Source: an uncultured Oscillospiraceae bacterium (lineage in GTDB: Bacteria; Bacillota; Clostridia; Oscillospirales; Acutalibacteraceae). Taken from it: a DNA stretch of 64,000 bases. The stretch is taken from the NCBI GenBank assembly GCA_902465155.1, contig CABQLY010000003.1:100431-164430 (forward strand). The letters are read 5' to 3'. The translations under genes were made by a program, and so were the position numbers. The notes beneath the pieces were generated by a model that was given only the letters and a program-made list of their open reading frames with translations, did no database searches and was not told the DNA's origin. This document shows, one piece after another, positions 44,461-55,248 of the stretch (the first letter of the stretch is position 1; every line of letters begins with the position of its first letter).

Positions 44461-44654
44461 CAAGGGTTAAAGGGCGCAAAGCATTTTGGCGCTCTGTGGT
44501 TTGCGCTGCATTTAGGCGCACCAATGTAACTTAAGCTTAATAATGCCGGCAACGCAATCTCCCATGCGTTGCGTCTGCCTGCAGCGTGCTGCGCTTTGTG
44601 TTGGCAAACGGTTTGCCGGCCGGCACAGTAAATTGTACGGCAATACTTTCCCAA

Positions 44655-44696
44655 GGCCGCAAAGGGTCCTCCCACCCTTTGCGGCCGCTTTTTTTT
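44655..44696 (+). terminator. Strong intrinsic terminator
   Basis: Perfect 13-bp GC-rich stem (44655-44667 with 44674-44686), 6-base loop, then a run of eight T. Ends the surface-protein/lipoprotein transcript. Confidence 0.92.
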
Positions 44697-44708
44697 GCAG
44701 CATAATAA

Positions 44709-44727
44709 CCCCCGGTTTTGCCGGGGG
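44709..44727. terminator. Second short GC hairpin
   Basis: CCCCCGG/CCGGGGG stem with a 5-base loop directly after the main terminator; no long T-run on the plus strand, so possibly a back-up or RNA-stability element. Confidence 0.45.
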
Positions 44728-45305
44728 CAATAAAGGGCTTTTGTAAAAAAACAAAGGGGCAAGCCAAAAGCAAGCTCCAAGGGTGTTAAAAACAATAAAA
44801 CGCCCCAATTTAATTGGTAGGGGCTTGGCAACCGCATTTTAAAAAACAGGAGGTTTTTTTAACGAAGGTTACGCATAAAATAAAAAGTGCGGCACCGTAA
44901 GTTTAAATGTTTAAAAATTACCCCTTAGGGGCAGAGCAAACCGCCGTTTTGCGGGTGGTTTTAATTGCTTTTGCGGTGTTTGGTTAACCCCATATTACCG
45001 TTTGTGCCGTTTTTTAACCGTTTGTGCCAAACCGCTTGAAAACAGCAGCTTGGTATGGTAGCATAATTGTGTATGAGCCGGCTTTGCAAAAAGCTCGCCG
45101 GGCCGCACGGTAATAGCATGGTGGTGCAGGCGGCAGGGTGGCGTAATTGCCGCCAAAAGCCCCTGCAAAAATGTTTTGGTGCGGTGGGCTTTGGGCAATA
45201 GCGGTTTTAGCGTGCAGCTTTACTGGCTGGCTGCGCGTATTTTTATGAAAAGCCTGTTCGGCAAAAATTTTGGCAATTGCAAGCTGTGTGTAAAGGAGTA
45301 ACAAG

Positions 45306-48300
45306 ATGAACACAAACATAACACCGGGAAAACGGATTCTTTCGGTGCTGCTGACGGTTATTATGGTATTTTCCATGGTGCCGCTGTCGGTATTTGCGGC
45401 AAACGGCGGCGAGGCAGAGGTGATAACGGCAAACGGTTCGACGACCAATTTTAACAGCTTTGCCGGTGCGGTTGAGTATGCAAGCAAAAACGGCGGCACG
45501 CTACGGCTGCTGTCGAATGTCGAGGTGCCGGTGTCTGAAAATCCCGACGATATTCCGTTCATCACCGGCGAATTTACGCTGGATTTGAACGGAAAAAACA
45601 TAAATGAGGTTGGGGTTGGATCGGTTACCCTTGACGAGGAACAAGAAGTAATCAAAGGAGAGGCCGGCACGCTAACCGTTATCGACAGCGTCGGTAACGG
45701 CAATATCGAGTGTTTGTCGGTGAACACCGGCGCGCTAACGGTTGCTGGCGGTGCGATTGCTGAATTGGAGGCGAAAAGCTATGCCGCCACGGTGAACATC
45801 ACCGGCGGTGAGGTGGAAACTTTTTCTCTTAACGAAAATAGGGACGAGGAAATTTCTGCCACCGTTTCGGGCGGCTCGGTACAGTGGATTAGAATGAACG
45901 GCAGCGCGCTGACTGTGACCGGCGGCGAATACCCGGAAAAGATAAATATGGACATAGGCGGCGGCACGGCGCAGTTCACCGGCGGCACCTTTGCAGACCT
46001 GGGGTTGAGCATTAGTCAAGGTGAGATTTGCCTGACCGGCGGCACTTTCGCGAAGATCTCCACCAAGTTTGAAGGAGGCTCCAGTGAATATAAAGAGCCG
46101 ACTCTTGCAAGCCTGCTGGGAGACGGCTGTGCATTTTACGGCACGGATAACGGCAGCATTGTTAATGCCGATGTGCTGACTCTTGAAAATGTCAAGATCC
46201 TTGCCAACCATGAGCATAGCTATGGCAGCGGCGGCAAATGCACCGGGTGCGGTGCGCCGTGCCCGCACGGCAATGTGGTTAACGCCACGGGAATTTGCGA
46301 GGATTGCAAAACCCAGCTTGAAGCGAAGGTGACCTATACGGGTAAGGCACCGGTGTACTATACTTCCTTTCGCGATGCTATTGATTCCATTAGCCATAAC
46401 CAGTCGGAGCAGGTCACTGTTACTTTGCTTAATAGCAAATTTGATCTGGGGACGGAAAATCTTTATCTGAACGCAAATAACAACATCCGTCTGGATCTGA
46501 ACGGTTACATAATGTCCGGCAGCAAGAGTATTGTTGTTAACGCGGGCCATTCTTCTGCTCTTACTGTGGCAAACGGCAAGCTTGATTCTAAGCTTACAAT
46601 AGAGGCGGCAGGTGGCGATGTTACGGTGGCTGATGACTGTGAAGGCGTCGGCACCATTAAGGTGACTGATGCCAAATCAACCTTGACCGTTTTGGGCGGC
46701 AATATTGACAGTTTGAGATTGCCTTACACCAATACCGAGAGCCTTAAAAACATAAAGCTCTCCGGCGGTTATTTCAACTCTGTAAGCTTTCCGAACGCAA
46801 GCAACAGCGATACGGTAGCTATCACCGATATGCTGGAGGTAGGCTATGCCTTTAAGGATAACAAGGGCATACTGAAAACAACCCCGGGCGGCTTGGTGCC
46901 CTACGGTCTTACGGTGTCTGCCAAGACATACTTTGCCACCCTTGAGGTTGTTAAATGCGAGCACGGTGCCGTAAACGAAGTTAAGGGCTACTGCAACTAC
47001 TGCGGCAAGCTGTATGCGGCAAAGATTACGGATAAGGGCGGCAATGTAAGCTATGTTGAAGTAATTGACGACCGGACTTTTATTCTGGCAGAAAACGGCA
47101 CAATAAAGCTGCTTCAGGATGCGGATCGCTGCAATGTTACGCGTAATCTTACATTCGATCTCAATGGTCGCCATGTGAATACACTTGATTTGAAATCCGA
47201 TGGCACGGTAACCGTAAAGGGGTCGGGTTCTATTAACAATCTCATTCTTGGGAATAGCTCAAACGATACTACGCTGATCATTGAAAAGCCTATGATAGGA
47301 ACGGTCGATGTAGGGCTTTTGGCTGTCAGTAACAGCACAAAGACCAAGCTTGACGGCTGGTCCTTCGGGCAAATTAAGCGCTATGATAATCTTACGCTCA
47401 GCGACCTTTTGGCAGACGGATATGCTTTTTTTGATAAAACCAGCGGAAAACCGGTTTATTTTTCCGGAAACAATACCGATGTAAGCGCCAATTATTACAT
47501 TGATAAGCATGACCACACCTTTACCGCAAACGCTGACGGCAAAGACGAGTGCGAGTGCGGCCTTATTTGCAACCATGCAAATATAAATGAAAACGGCAAG
47601 TGCGAAAGCTGCAAAACGCAGATTTATGTTGCTGCGCTTACAAAGGCTGACAACACAAAGCAGAATTATAGATTCTTTGCCGACGCGTGGACCGCGGCAA
47701 TTGCAAATAAAAATTCGACCTTAAAGCTGCTGTGCAACCTTGACCTCGGCAGCGGCGATGGAAGCTCTGTGCTAAAGGTGTTCGGGGGAAAATTCACGCT
47801 TGATCTTGGCGACTATACTCTTGAAGGAACGGCGCAGAATACGGTTATTCAGGTCAGCGGTACGGCCGATATAAAAATTATAAACGGAAAAATCAACAAT
47901 AATTTTGACGGCAGCGGCAGCTCGCTCAGCCCGACCGACGCAGGTGCCGTAAGAGTAGAGAACGGCGGAGCGGAACTTACCCTTAACGGCGTGAAATTTA
48001 CAGCGGGCAGCAACGAAAATACAATAGGCGCAGCCGTTTATGTAATTGACGGAAAGCTTACGGTAGCCAACAGCCAGTTCGGCGGCTTGGTTATGCTGCT
48101 TAAGAGAACCTCGGATGTTTCCGTCAATCTTGCCTCGTCCAATTTCCTTTACGGTATTGCTTACGGCTATACCGGAACGGAAATGGAATATGAAACTGTC
48201 GGCAGCTTTTTTGCGAACGGCAATATGTTCTTTGACGGCAATGGAAAGTATATTGACATTACAAACGACAGCCTTTGGGAGGCGGATGATCTCGGGTCTT

Positions 48301-51300
48301 ACAAAGCGGTTACCTTCAGTTTTAATGGCAGCTGCTCTGTAAAGCCCCACACCCATGATTCCTATGTAGACGGAAAGTGCGCCGAGTGCGATTACGCCTG
48401 CCCGCATAACAGCGGTAAAAACAACCGCGAGGCAAGCTATTTTCAAAAGGCGATATGTTCTGTTTGCCATGCCGAGTACGGCAATTATGTTAAGGATACC
48501 GTTAAGCCCACAGGCAAAATTGAAATTGTTGAACGCAACTGGTGGGAAAGCTTTATCCATACAATAACCTTTTGCCTGTTTTATAAGGAAAAGGTCACGG
48601 TTGAGATCACCGCCGCCGACGACAGCTATACACAAGCGGGCTATGACGATACAAAGCACGCTGTAAAGATTGAATATTTTATCAGCAATACCGCGTTGAG
48701 CGAAGATACTGTTAAGGGCTCTGCCTTTGCGGAATATATCGGAGCAATTGACATTTCGAACGATGAAAACTATGTTGTTTATGCCAAGCTGACCGATTAT
48801 GCCGGTAATGAAACTTATATTTCTACCGACGGCTTTGTAATAGATACTACACCGCCCGTAATTGAGGGCTGCGCAAACGGTCAAACTAAAAAATATCAAA
48901 ACGGTGAGCGGGTAGAGGTCTGCACCGGTACCGAGATCCGATTTATTGACGCAACGCTGAAAGAGGTATACATCATTAAAAACGGGTATCGGGATCTGGT
49001 TTGGGGCGACACCTATATGCTTGATGGATTTTACACCGAGCAGTGGATTGCCTTTGAGGCACAAGACGAGGTTGGCAATGTTACAACGGTTGAGTTTTAT
49101 GTGCACAAAGAACATTCCTTTAATGAGGAAACCGGTGTATGCACAACCTGCAAATATCAAGCTACCGTATTGATAAAATATATCAATATGCAGCATGAGG
49201 AAAAAATTGCATTCGGCAACAGTTTTGATAATGCATTCGGTAATGTGCAAAACCCTTTGGTTACTGAACAGGGAAAAATAAAGCTATACGGGAATGCGGA
49301 AAAATCAAAATTTTGGTCTACCTACTGCACGGGTAAATGGGTCATTGACCTGAACGGTTACGCAATTAACAATCCGCCGGGTGTCGATTTGGATTCTGCC
49401 TTTTTCCAAATTTCGCAATACGGCGATGTAACAATAGTCGGCAACGGTGCTTTAAATGTATCTGTTTTGTTAAGAGATCGTGCTGCGCTGACCATTGACG
49501 GTAACTGCAGCGTCTACAAAATTGAGCAGAGCAACAGCTCGCTAACCGTTAACTCCGGCTCAATCGGGACGCTTGTTGTTACTGAATCGGACTCGGCGGC
49601 TACGGGTGTAAGAAAAACCGCGCTTTGCGGTGGACATTACAACAATCTTAAGGTTAAAATAGAGGGGCTAACCTGTGCAGACCTGTTAGGCAGGGGCTGC
49701 TGCTTTGAGGGTCTGACTTTTGAGCAAGCAAAGGTAACAGAGCTGAGCAATGTTACCGCCACGCTGTGCTACCATGAGAATAGGGATAAAAACAACTTCT
49801 GCCCGGATTGTGGTATGCAGTTTGTTATTGCTGTTAGAACAGGAAATGTAGAAACGCTGTTTGATACCTTTGAGGACGCCATTCACTATGCCGAGCAGCA
49901 CGACGGCTGCACCGTAAAGCTCTTGCAGGATCTTACGCTTAATGAGGCTACGGTAGGTTCGCTGCTTGTTGACGGTTACAAAGTTGAGCTTAGAACGGGC
50001 AGCTATACCATTGATCTTAACGGCAAAGCTTTGAATCTTAACGGCAATTATTTCATTGTTTCCGGCAACGGCAACCTAACAATTGACGACAGAGCCGGCG
50101 GCGGCAAGGTGATGAGCAGCGGCAGCGACCTTTTCGGGAGCGTTTATGCCGGCAGCTCCGGGGGGAATGAAGCAAAGCTGACCGTAACCGGCGGCGAATT
50201 CACCGTCGATCTTACATCGTACGACCGAAATGCGCTGGTGTTGAAGGGCGGCAGCTTTGCAAGCGTAACCAGCAATCGATGGAGCTATTGCTCGCTGTTT
50301 ACCTATCTTGCCGACGGGTATACATTCGCTTTTTCGAATCCCTCCGGCGGCAACAACTATGCGAACGAAGGAAATGTAAAGGTTGATGCCGGCGGCAACG
50401 AAAATCTCGAAAATGTTACCGTTGTGCTTGCTCCGGTGTATATTCCGGACAGCACTCAGCCCCAGAACAAAACCTTCTACCTAACATCCCCAAACGAAAA
50501 AAAGCTTATGTCTGTATGGCTGTCGTGCCGTGATCTTAACGCCGATAAAAAAATTACCCTTACTTTGGAAAAGACCAACGGCACCGCAATAACGAGCAAG
50601 GAACGCAGTACATCTAAAATATTGTCGGAGGCTTTTGACTTAAAGGCTCTTACAGAGGGTTCAGAACAGTATCGCGTTAAAATTGAGTTTGACGGCTATG
50701 TGCTCTATTCAAATACTTTTACAATTACAATGGCAGTGTGCGAGCACCCGGGCTATGACGAAACCACGCACAAGTGCACCCAGTGCGAATGTAACCTGGT
50801 TGCGGCCATTGTTAAGGACGGCCAAACAGCGGGCTATGTAACCTTTGCAGAGGCGCTTGCGGCGGCGCAGACCAACGCAAACAAGGGCAGCACCTTAAAG
50901 CTGTTTGCCGATATGAATGAGGAAATTACCGTTGAAAACGGCGCCTTTACGCTTGACGCCGAAGGCAACTCTGTAAACGGCAGCATTACCGTTCAGGGCA
51001 ATTCAATGCTCACCTTAAAAAACGGCTTCTTTAACGGAAGCATTACAGCCGAAAGCGGAGAGCTTCGGGTTGACGGCGGAAGCTATAAAAATAATCTGAC
51101 GGTAAAATCGGGCGGAAAGCTGTTTATATACAGCGGCGGCTGTTTGGGTACCGTTACGGTGGAGTCGGGCGGCAATTTAACCGTAAAAAACGGCGGTGTA
51201 AATAGCATTATTGCAAAATCCGGCAGTACGCTAACGGTTTCAAACGGCAGCCACACAACCGTAACAATCGAGGAAAATGTTAACGCCGTTCTTTCGGGCG

Positions 51301-54300
51301 GTTCTTTTGGTAAAATCAGCGTTGCCGGCAAAAAGCTAATCAATTGCCTTGACGAGGGCTTTGCATTTGCCAACAGTACAAATAAAAAAATTATTGACGG
51401 CCGCTGCAATGAGGTCACAGGCGTTAGTATTCTTGCGCATACACACACCTTTGCTTGGAATACCGCGACGCACGAAAAGCTTTGCGGCTGCGGCTTTGTA
51501 GAGGCGGTTGATACCGAGGCGCCTGTTATTTCCACTATTAAGGACGGCGGGGTTTATTATAATCTGGTATATTTTACCGTTACCGACGCCAACGATTTTA
51601 CCGTGACAGTGGACGGCGCGCCCGCGCAGTACCCCTACCGGCTGTTAGGCGATAATCTGGCGCATACCATTACCGCAACGGATGTTGCGGGCAACACGGT
51701 GACGATTACCGTAACGGTTTACAAGCTGTATTTTGTTACGCTGCCGCGCGACACGGTGGGCTACACCGTTCAGGGTGTGTCTGCAATCAGTCACGGTATG
51801 GACTACGAATTTACGGTGAAAATTGCAGACGGCTATTCCAAGGCCGAAAATTACAGGGTCCTTGTAAACGGTAAGGAGCCGGACAGCGCTTTGGGCGACG
51901 AAAGGGAGGATAAATTCCTTGTTGCCAATGTAAGCGAAAACCTTGTGATTACGGTGGAGGGCGTTGTAGATCAAACGCCGCCCGAGGTAGAGGTTAACAT
52001 TCGCGGCAATAGCTTTAAAGAATTTTTGAACAAAATTACCTTTGGTTTATTCTTTAAGGGAACACAAACCGTAACCGTAACCGCGGGCGATACGGGCAGC
52101 GGTGTGGCTAAGGTTGGGTACCTTTTGTCCGAAACCGCATTTACGGCCCCGATCGCCATTACCGGCGACTGGACCGAGCTGGCGCTTGAAAACGGCGCGG
52201 CAAGCTTTAGCATTGAGCCGAATAAAAAGGCCTATATTTATATTCGCGTAACAGATGTAAGCGGTAATGCTGCCGTTGTTAATTCCGAGGGGGTGGTGCT
52301 TTACACCGACGCCGAGGCAATTACCGGGGCAATGACCATTAAACGGCTTGACGGGGCAGATGCCTCTTTTGCGGTTAAGCTGAACGGCAATACCGTCAAT
52401 ACGGTTTGTAACGGAGATACAATGCTGGCTTACGATCGTGATTATACGGTGTCCGCGAACGGTATTATAACGCTGAAAGCCGGCTATCTTTCCACCCTTG
52501 CCGCCGGCGAATACACCATTCGGGTGGCGTATAACCCGCTGGGCGAAAGCTTTGGCAACGGCAGCGGCGACGAGCCTGCCATAACAACTGTGAAGCTGAC
52601 GGTGGAAAAGAAAATGCCGGAAATTGTTCTGGCGCATAAAACGCTGAAAACCTATGATGGGGAGCCGATTGACCCCTTTAAAATTGACCGCACTATGGAA
52701 ACGGACGGCGCGCTGACCTGGGAATATAAGCCGGTTGGTGCAGACGATTCGGAGTATACTACAACAGCGCCCAAAAATGCAGGCGAGTATACCGTGCGGC
52801 TTACAACCGCCGAAACCAAAAACTACCAGGCCGGCGAAACAACGGTGCTTTTTGTTATTGTACCAAAAGAAATTACCGTTCTTGGTACAGCGGTTGAAAG
52901 CTCTAAGGTTTACGACGGTACAACCTATGCAAGAATTACCTCTGCGGGTACGGTTTACGGAATTGTAAATAAGGATAAAGTAGCCGTTAATATTGGCGGC
53001 GCAGCCTATGTCGACGGGAATGTTGGCACCGGCAAGGAGGTTGTGTTTAGCAACTTTGCCCTTTTGGGGGACGACGCAGCAAACTATGTGCTGTCGGCGC
53101 AGCCCGCAAGCACTACGGCAAGCATAACGCCAAAGGAGCTAACAATTGCTAACCTAAAGGTTCAAAATAAGCAGTACGACGGAAAGAACACAGCCGAGAT
53201 TGACGGAACGCCAACATTGGTGGGTCTGGTTGACGGCGATATGCTGGAACTTATAAACGGGGTTCCAACCTTTAACAGCGTGGCGGCGGCTAAAAATATT
53301 CCGGTTAGCTTTACGGCGTTTGCCCTTTCCGGCAACCGCGTAACCGTTGGTAACTACAAGCTTGTTCAGCCCACCGGCATTACGGCGAATATTGTAGAAT
53401 ATGCAGCCAATGGCAGCGAGTACGGCGTAAATTCTAATAACTGGATTAATACCGATTTTGTTATTACGGCAAAGCAGGGCTACAAGCTTAGCCAAACCAA
53501 TACGGCAAACGGCGAGTGGGTAGAGTCGCTTACCGCATCGGACGAGAACAGCAGCGGCAAGCTTCAATTCTATGTAAAAAATACAGCCACCGGCGCCATT
53601 TCGTCGGCCGTAACCGAGAATTACAAAATCGATAAAACTAAGCCGACCGGTACGGTCACGCTGAACGAGCGTACAGCGTTTCAAGACTTTATTCATGAAA
53701 TTACCTTTGGGCTGTTCTTTGGTAAGGATGTTCAGGTTAAGCTGACGGCAAACGACGAAGCCTCCGGGGTGAAATCGGTGCAGTACTTTAAGTCTGAAAG
53801 AATTTTTTCTGACGATGAGGTTCGTGCAATTACCGACTGGACCGATAACAGCGACTTTAACATTAAGGCAAAGGACGCGGAAAAATTCATTATTTATGTT
53901 CGCATAGAGGACAATGCCGGAAATGTTGCCTTTATTAGTTCCAACGGCGCAACCTTTGATACTACCGCACCCGAGATTGTTGGGGTAGAAAACAAAAAAA
54001 CCTATTATGTGACCAAAAAGGTTGCCATTAACGATGAAAACCTTAAATTGGTTACCCTAAACGAAAAGCCTGTTAAAGAGGTATTTACCCTTGCGGGCGA
54101 CAAAGTCGCAGTCTACGATATTTGTGCCGAGGATGAGGCAGGCAATGTAACGAAGTACACGGTTTATATGCAGCCAATTTCGGGCATTACCAGCGCTATT
54201 GCAGAGCTTACCAACGAAAATGTTAAGTCGAGCAACGCCAATGCAATCTCCTCTGTTGAACGGCAGATTCTTGGCATTGCCGAGGCGTTTGACAGCGGCG

Positions 54301-55112
54301 AGTCTACCGACGCCGAGTGGAACAAGCTAACCGAAGCGGCTGCAAAGTGCAAGGCGCTGAACCAACGCATTGCAGAAGTTGCAAACGAGAGCGCCCGCCT
54401 GACCAACGCCGTGAACGCTTACGACATTGACAAGGTAACGAGCGGCGACAAGGCTGAGCTTGAAAAGCTGATTGCCAATATTGACGCACTGCTTAATGGC
54501 GACAACCTAACACAAGCAGAGAGAACCGTTTTGGAAGCGCTGAAAGGTACGGCACAGGCATTGCTGGACCGCATTGCCGCGGCGAAGGACGCCGCCGATG
54601 ATGATAAAATCACTGCGGTTAAGGATATTACCAAGGACAATGTAAAGCTTGAAAACAAGGAAAGCCTTGAAAAGGCAGAAAAGGCTTTGGAGGGCGCTTT
54701 GTGTGACTTTAACGGCAACTATACCGAAAACGAGCAAAAAGAGCTTGAAACAAAGCTTGAAACCGTAAAAGCGGCGCTTGCCGCCATTGGCAATGCCGAA
54801 AAGGCGGCAGAGGAAATTGGCAAACTGCCCCTTGCGGAGGACGCCAAGCTGAGCGACAAGAGCGCGCTTGACCAGGTGCAAAAGCTTTTAGAGGGGCTTA
54901 CCGAAAACGAAAAGGCCATGCTCGGGAAGGAAACTTTGGGCAAGGTTGAAGCGCTTAACGGAAAAATTAAACTGCTTGCGGAGGAAAAAGCTTCTCCCAA
55001 AACCGGGGATACCGGTAATCTTGCATTGTGGATCGCACTGCTATTTATTGGCGGCGGGGCCGTAAGCGGCACTGCAATTGTAAGTAAAAAGAAAAAGAGC
55101 TCCGCAAAATAA
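45306..55112 (+). CDS. Giant sortase-anchored adhesin-like surface protein (3268 aa)
   Basis: Signal peptide residues 1-32 (ILSVLLTVIMVFSMVPLSVFA). Repeated units of 200-250 residues, with G-x-LxLLxD, FTLDLNGK and ITGG/TVxGG ladders, suggest stacked beta-helices. They are joined by short Cys-rich linkers with CxxC pairs (for example CTGCGAPC, CNYCGKLY, CESCKTQ, CPDCGMQF), about eight sets. Three Ig-like modules share FIHxITFxLFx and end IDTTPP-like; two YDG/MBG-type repeats lie near residues 2525-2705. From about 2958 to 3220 the chain is helical and Ala/Glu/Lys-rich (FIVAR-like). SPKTGD at 3230, a hydrophobic helix and KKKKSS form the sorting signal. Probably binds host or plant surface glycans or proteins (inference). 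Codon use (more ATC, CTG, TCC) differs from the metabolic genes. Confidence 0.88.
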   Translation: MNTNITPGKRILSVLLTVIMVFSMVPLSVFAANGGEAEVITANGSTTNFNSFAGAVEYASKNGGTLRLLSNVEVPVSENPDDIPFITGEFTLDLNGKNINEVGVGSVTLDEEQEVIKGEAGTLTVIDSVGNGNIECLSVNTGALTVAGGAIAELEAKSYAATVNITGGEVETFSLNENRDEEISATVSGGSVQWIRMNGSALTVTGGEYPEKINMDIGGGTAQFTGGTFADLGLSISQGEICLTGGTFAKISTKFEGGSSEYKEPTLASLLGDGCAFYGTDNGSIVNADVLTLENVKILANHEHSYGSGGKCTGCGAPCPHGNVVNATGICEDCKTQLEAKVTYTGKAPVYYTSFRDAIDSISHNQSEQVTVTLLNSKFDLGTENLYLNANNNIRLDLNGYIMSGSKSIVVNAGHSSALTVANGKLDSKLTIEAAGGDVTVADDCEGVGTIKVTDAKSTLTVLGGNIDSLRLPYTNTESLKNIKLSGGYFNSVSFPNASNSDTVAITDMLEVGYAFKDNKGILKTTPGGLVPYGLTVSAKTYFATLEVVKCEHGAVNEVKGYCNYCGKLYAAKITDKGGNVSYVEVIDDRTFILAENGTIKLLQDADRCNVTRNLTFDLNGRHVNTLDLKSDGTVTVKGSGSINNLILGNSSNDTTLIIEKPMIGTVDVGLLAVSNSTKTKLDGWSFGQIKRYDNLTLSDLLADGYAFFDKTSGKPVYFSGNNTDVSANYYIDKHDHTFTANADGKDECECGLICNHANINENGKCESCKTQIYVAALTKADNTKQNYRFFADAWTAAIANKNSTLKLLCNLDLGSGDGSSVLKVFGGKFTLDLGDYTLEGTAQNTVIQVSGTADIKIINGKINNNFDGSGSSLSPTDAGAVRVENGGAELTLNGVKFTAGSNENTIGAAVYVIDGKLTVANSQFGGLVMLLKRTSDVSVNLASSNFLYGIAYGYTGTEMEYETVGSFFANGNMFFDGNGKYIDITNDSLWEADDLGSYKAVTFSFNGSCSVKPHTHDSYVDGKCAECDYACPHNSGKNNREASYFQKAICSVCHAEYGNYVKDTVKPTGKIEIVERNWWESFIHTITFCLFYKEKVTVEITAADDSYTQAGYDDTKHAVKIEYFISNTALSEDTVKGSAFAEYIGAIDISNDENYVVYAKLTDYAGNETYISTDGFVIDTTPPVIEGCANGQTKKYQNGERVEVCTGTEIRFIDATLKEVYIIKNGYRDLVWGDTYMLDGFYTEQWIAFEAQDEVGNVTTVEFYVHKEHSFNEETGVCTTCKYQATVLIKYINMQHEEKIAFGNSFDNAFGNVQNPLVTEQGKIKLYGNAEKSKFWSTYCTGKWVIDLNGYAINNPPGVDLDSAFFQISQYGDVTIVGNGALNVSVLLRDRAALTIDGNCSVYKIEQSNSSLTVNSGSIGTLVVTESDSAATGVRKTALCGGHYNNLKVKIEGLTCADLLGRGCCFEGLTFEQAKVTELSNVTATLCYHENRDKNNFCPDCGMQFVIAVRTGNVETLFDTFEDAIHYAEQHDGCTVKLLQDLTLNEATVGSLLVDGYKVELRTGSYTIDLNGKALNLNGNYFIVSGNGNLTIDDRAGGGKVMSSGSDLFGSVYAGSSGGNEAKLTVTGGEFTVDLTSYDRNALVLKGGSFASVTSNRWSYCSLFTYLADGYTFAFSNPSGGNNYANEGNVKVDAGGNENLENVTVVLAPVYIPDSTQPQNKTFYLTSPNEKKLMSVWLSCRDLNADKKITLTLEKTNGTAITSKERSTSKILSEAFDLKALTEGSEQYRVKIEFDGYVLYSNTFTITMAVCEHPGYDETTHKCTQCECNLVAAIVKDGQTAGYVTFAEALAAAQTNANKGSTLKLFADMNEEITVENGAFTLDAEGNSVNGSITVQGNSMLTLKNGFFNGSITAESGELRVDGGSYKNNLTVKSGGKLFIYSGGCLGTVTVESGGNLTVKNGGVNSIIAKSGSTLTVSNGSHTTVTIEENVNAVLSGGSFGKISVAGKKLINCLDEGFAFANSTNKKIIDGRCNEVTGVSILAHTHTFAWNTATHEKLCGCGFVEAVDTEAPVISTIKDGGVYYNLVYFTVTDANDFTVTVDGAPAQYPYRLLGDNLAHTITATDVAGNTVTITVTVYKLYFVTLPRDTVGYTVQGVSAISHGMDYEFTVKIADGYSKAENYRVLVNGKEPDSALGDEREDKFLVANVSENLVITVEGVVDQTPPEVEVNIRGNSFKEFLNKITFGLFFKGTQTVTVTAGDTGSGVAKVGYLLSETAFTAPIAITGDWTELALENGAASFSIEPNKKAYIYIRVTDVSGNAAVVNSEGVVLYTDAEAITGAMTIKRLDGADASFAVKLNGNTVNTVCNGDTMLAYDRDYTVSANGIITLKAGYLSTLAAGEYTIRVAYNPLGESFGNGSGDEPAITTVKLTVEKKMPEIVLAHKTLKTYDGEPIDPFKIDRTMETDGALTWEYKPVGADDSEYTTTAPKNAGEYTVRLTTAETKNYQAGETTVLFVIVPKEITVLGTAVESSKVYDGTTYARITSAGTVYGIVNKDKVAVNIGGAAYVDGNVGTGKEVVFSNFALLGDDAANYVLSAQPASTTASITPKELTIANLKVQNKQYDGKNTAEIDGTPTLVGLVDGDMLELINGVPTFNSVAAAKNIPVSFTAFALSGNRVTVGNYKLVQPTGITANIVEYAANGSEYGVNSNNWINTDFVITAKQGYKLSQTNTANGEWVESLTASDENSSGKLQFYVKNTATGAISSAVTENYKIDKTKPTGTVTLNERTAFQDFIHEITFGLFFGKDVQVKLTANDEASGVKSVQYFKSERIFSDDEVRAITDWTDNSDFNIKAKDAEKFIIYVRIEDNAGNVAFISSNGATFDTTAPEIVGVENKKTYYVTKKVAINDENLKLVTLNEKPVKEVFTLAGDKVAVYDICAEDEAGNVTKYTVYMQPISGITSAIAELTNENVKSSNANAISSVERQILGIAEAFDSGESTDAEWNKLTEAAAKCKALNQRIAEVANESARLTNAVNAYDIDKVTSGDKAELEKLIANIDALLNGDNLTQAERTVLEALKGTAQALLDRIAAAKDAADDDKITAVKDITKDNVKLENKESLEKAEKALEGALCDFNGNYTENEQKELETKLETVKAALAAIGNAEKAAEEIGKLPLAEDAKLSDKSALDQVQKLLEGLTENEKAMLGKETLGKVEALNGKIKLLAEEKASPKTGDTGNLALWIALLFIGGGAVSGTAIVSKKKKSSAK

Positions 55113-55116
55113 CAAA

Positions 55117-55156
55117 CAGCGGGACAGTCCATTTATTTGTGATTGTCCCGTTTTTT
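55117..55156 (+). terminator. Intrinsic terminator after the giant adhesin
   Basis: 10-bp stem around CGGGACA/TGTCCCG (55120-55129 with 55141-55150, one G-T pair), then TTTTTT. Confidence 0.88.
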
Positions 55157-55177
55157 CGCATTTTTTGCAGGCTGCCC

Positions 55178-55206
55178 TTGAAAATATTGCAGGTTTATGT
55201 TATTCT
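55178..55206 (+). promoter_or_regulatory. Candidate promoter of the TetR-adhesin operon
   Basis: TTGAAA (55178-55183), 17-base spacer, TATTCT (55201-55206), 43 bases before the TetR ATG. Confidence 0.6.
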
Positions 55207-55211
55207 ACAAT

Positions 55212-55225
55212 TAACTGATTAGTTA
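55212..55225. promoter_or_regulatory. Candidate TetR operator
   Basis: Inverted repeat TAACT-GATT-AGTTA just downstream of the -10, within a longer AGTTAGTTA run, between promoter and TetR gene. Position suits autoregulation; unproven. Confidence 0.4.
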
Positions 55226-55248
55226 GTTATTAATAGGGAGTAATAGAT

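Larger units (their letters stand above)
44461..45305. other. 845-bp gene-free region
   Basis: No supportable reading frame. It holds two terminator hairpins (44655 and 44709), an AGGAGG at about 44850 with no start codon in range, and scattered short repeats (ACCGTTTGTGCC twice near 45000). The last 20 bases hold the AAAGGAG RBS of the giant adhesin gene. Confidence 0.6.

Noticed and set aside
44840..44875. AGGAGG with no gene
   Set aside because: No ATG, GTG or TTG within usable distance; chance match or remnant.
47772..49250. Long minus-strand open frame (492 codons) inside the giant adhesin gene
   Set aside because: Antisense shadow of a strongly coding plus strand; no RBS, low-complexity composition, no family motif. 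The same holds for several other minus-strand frames between 45.0 and 59.3 kb.
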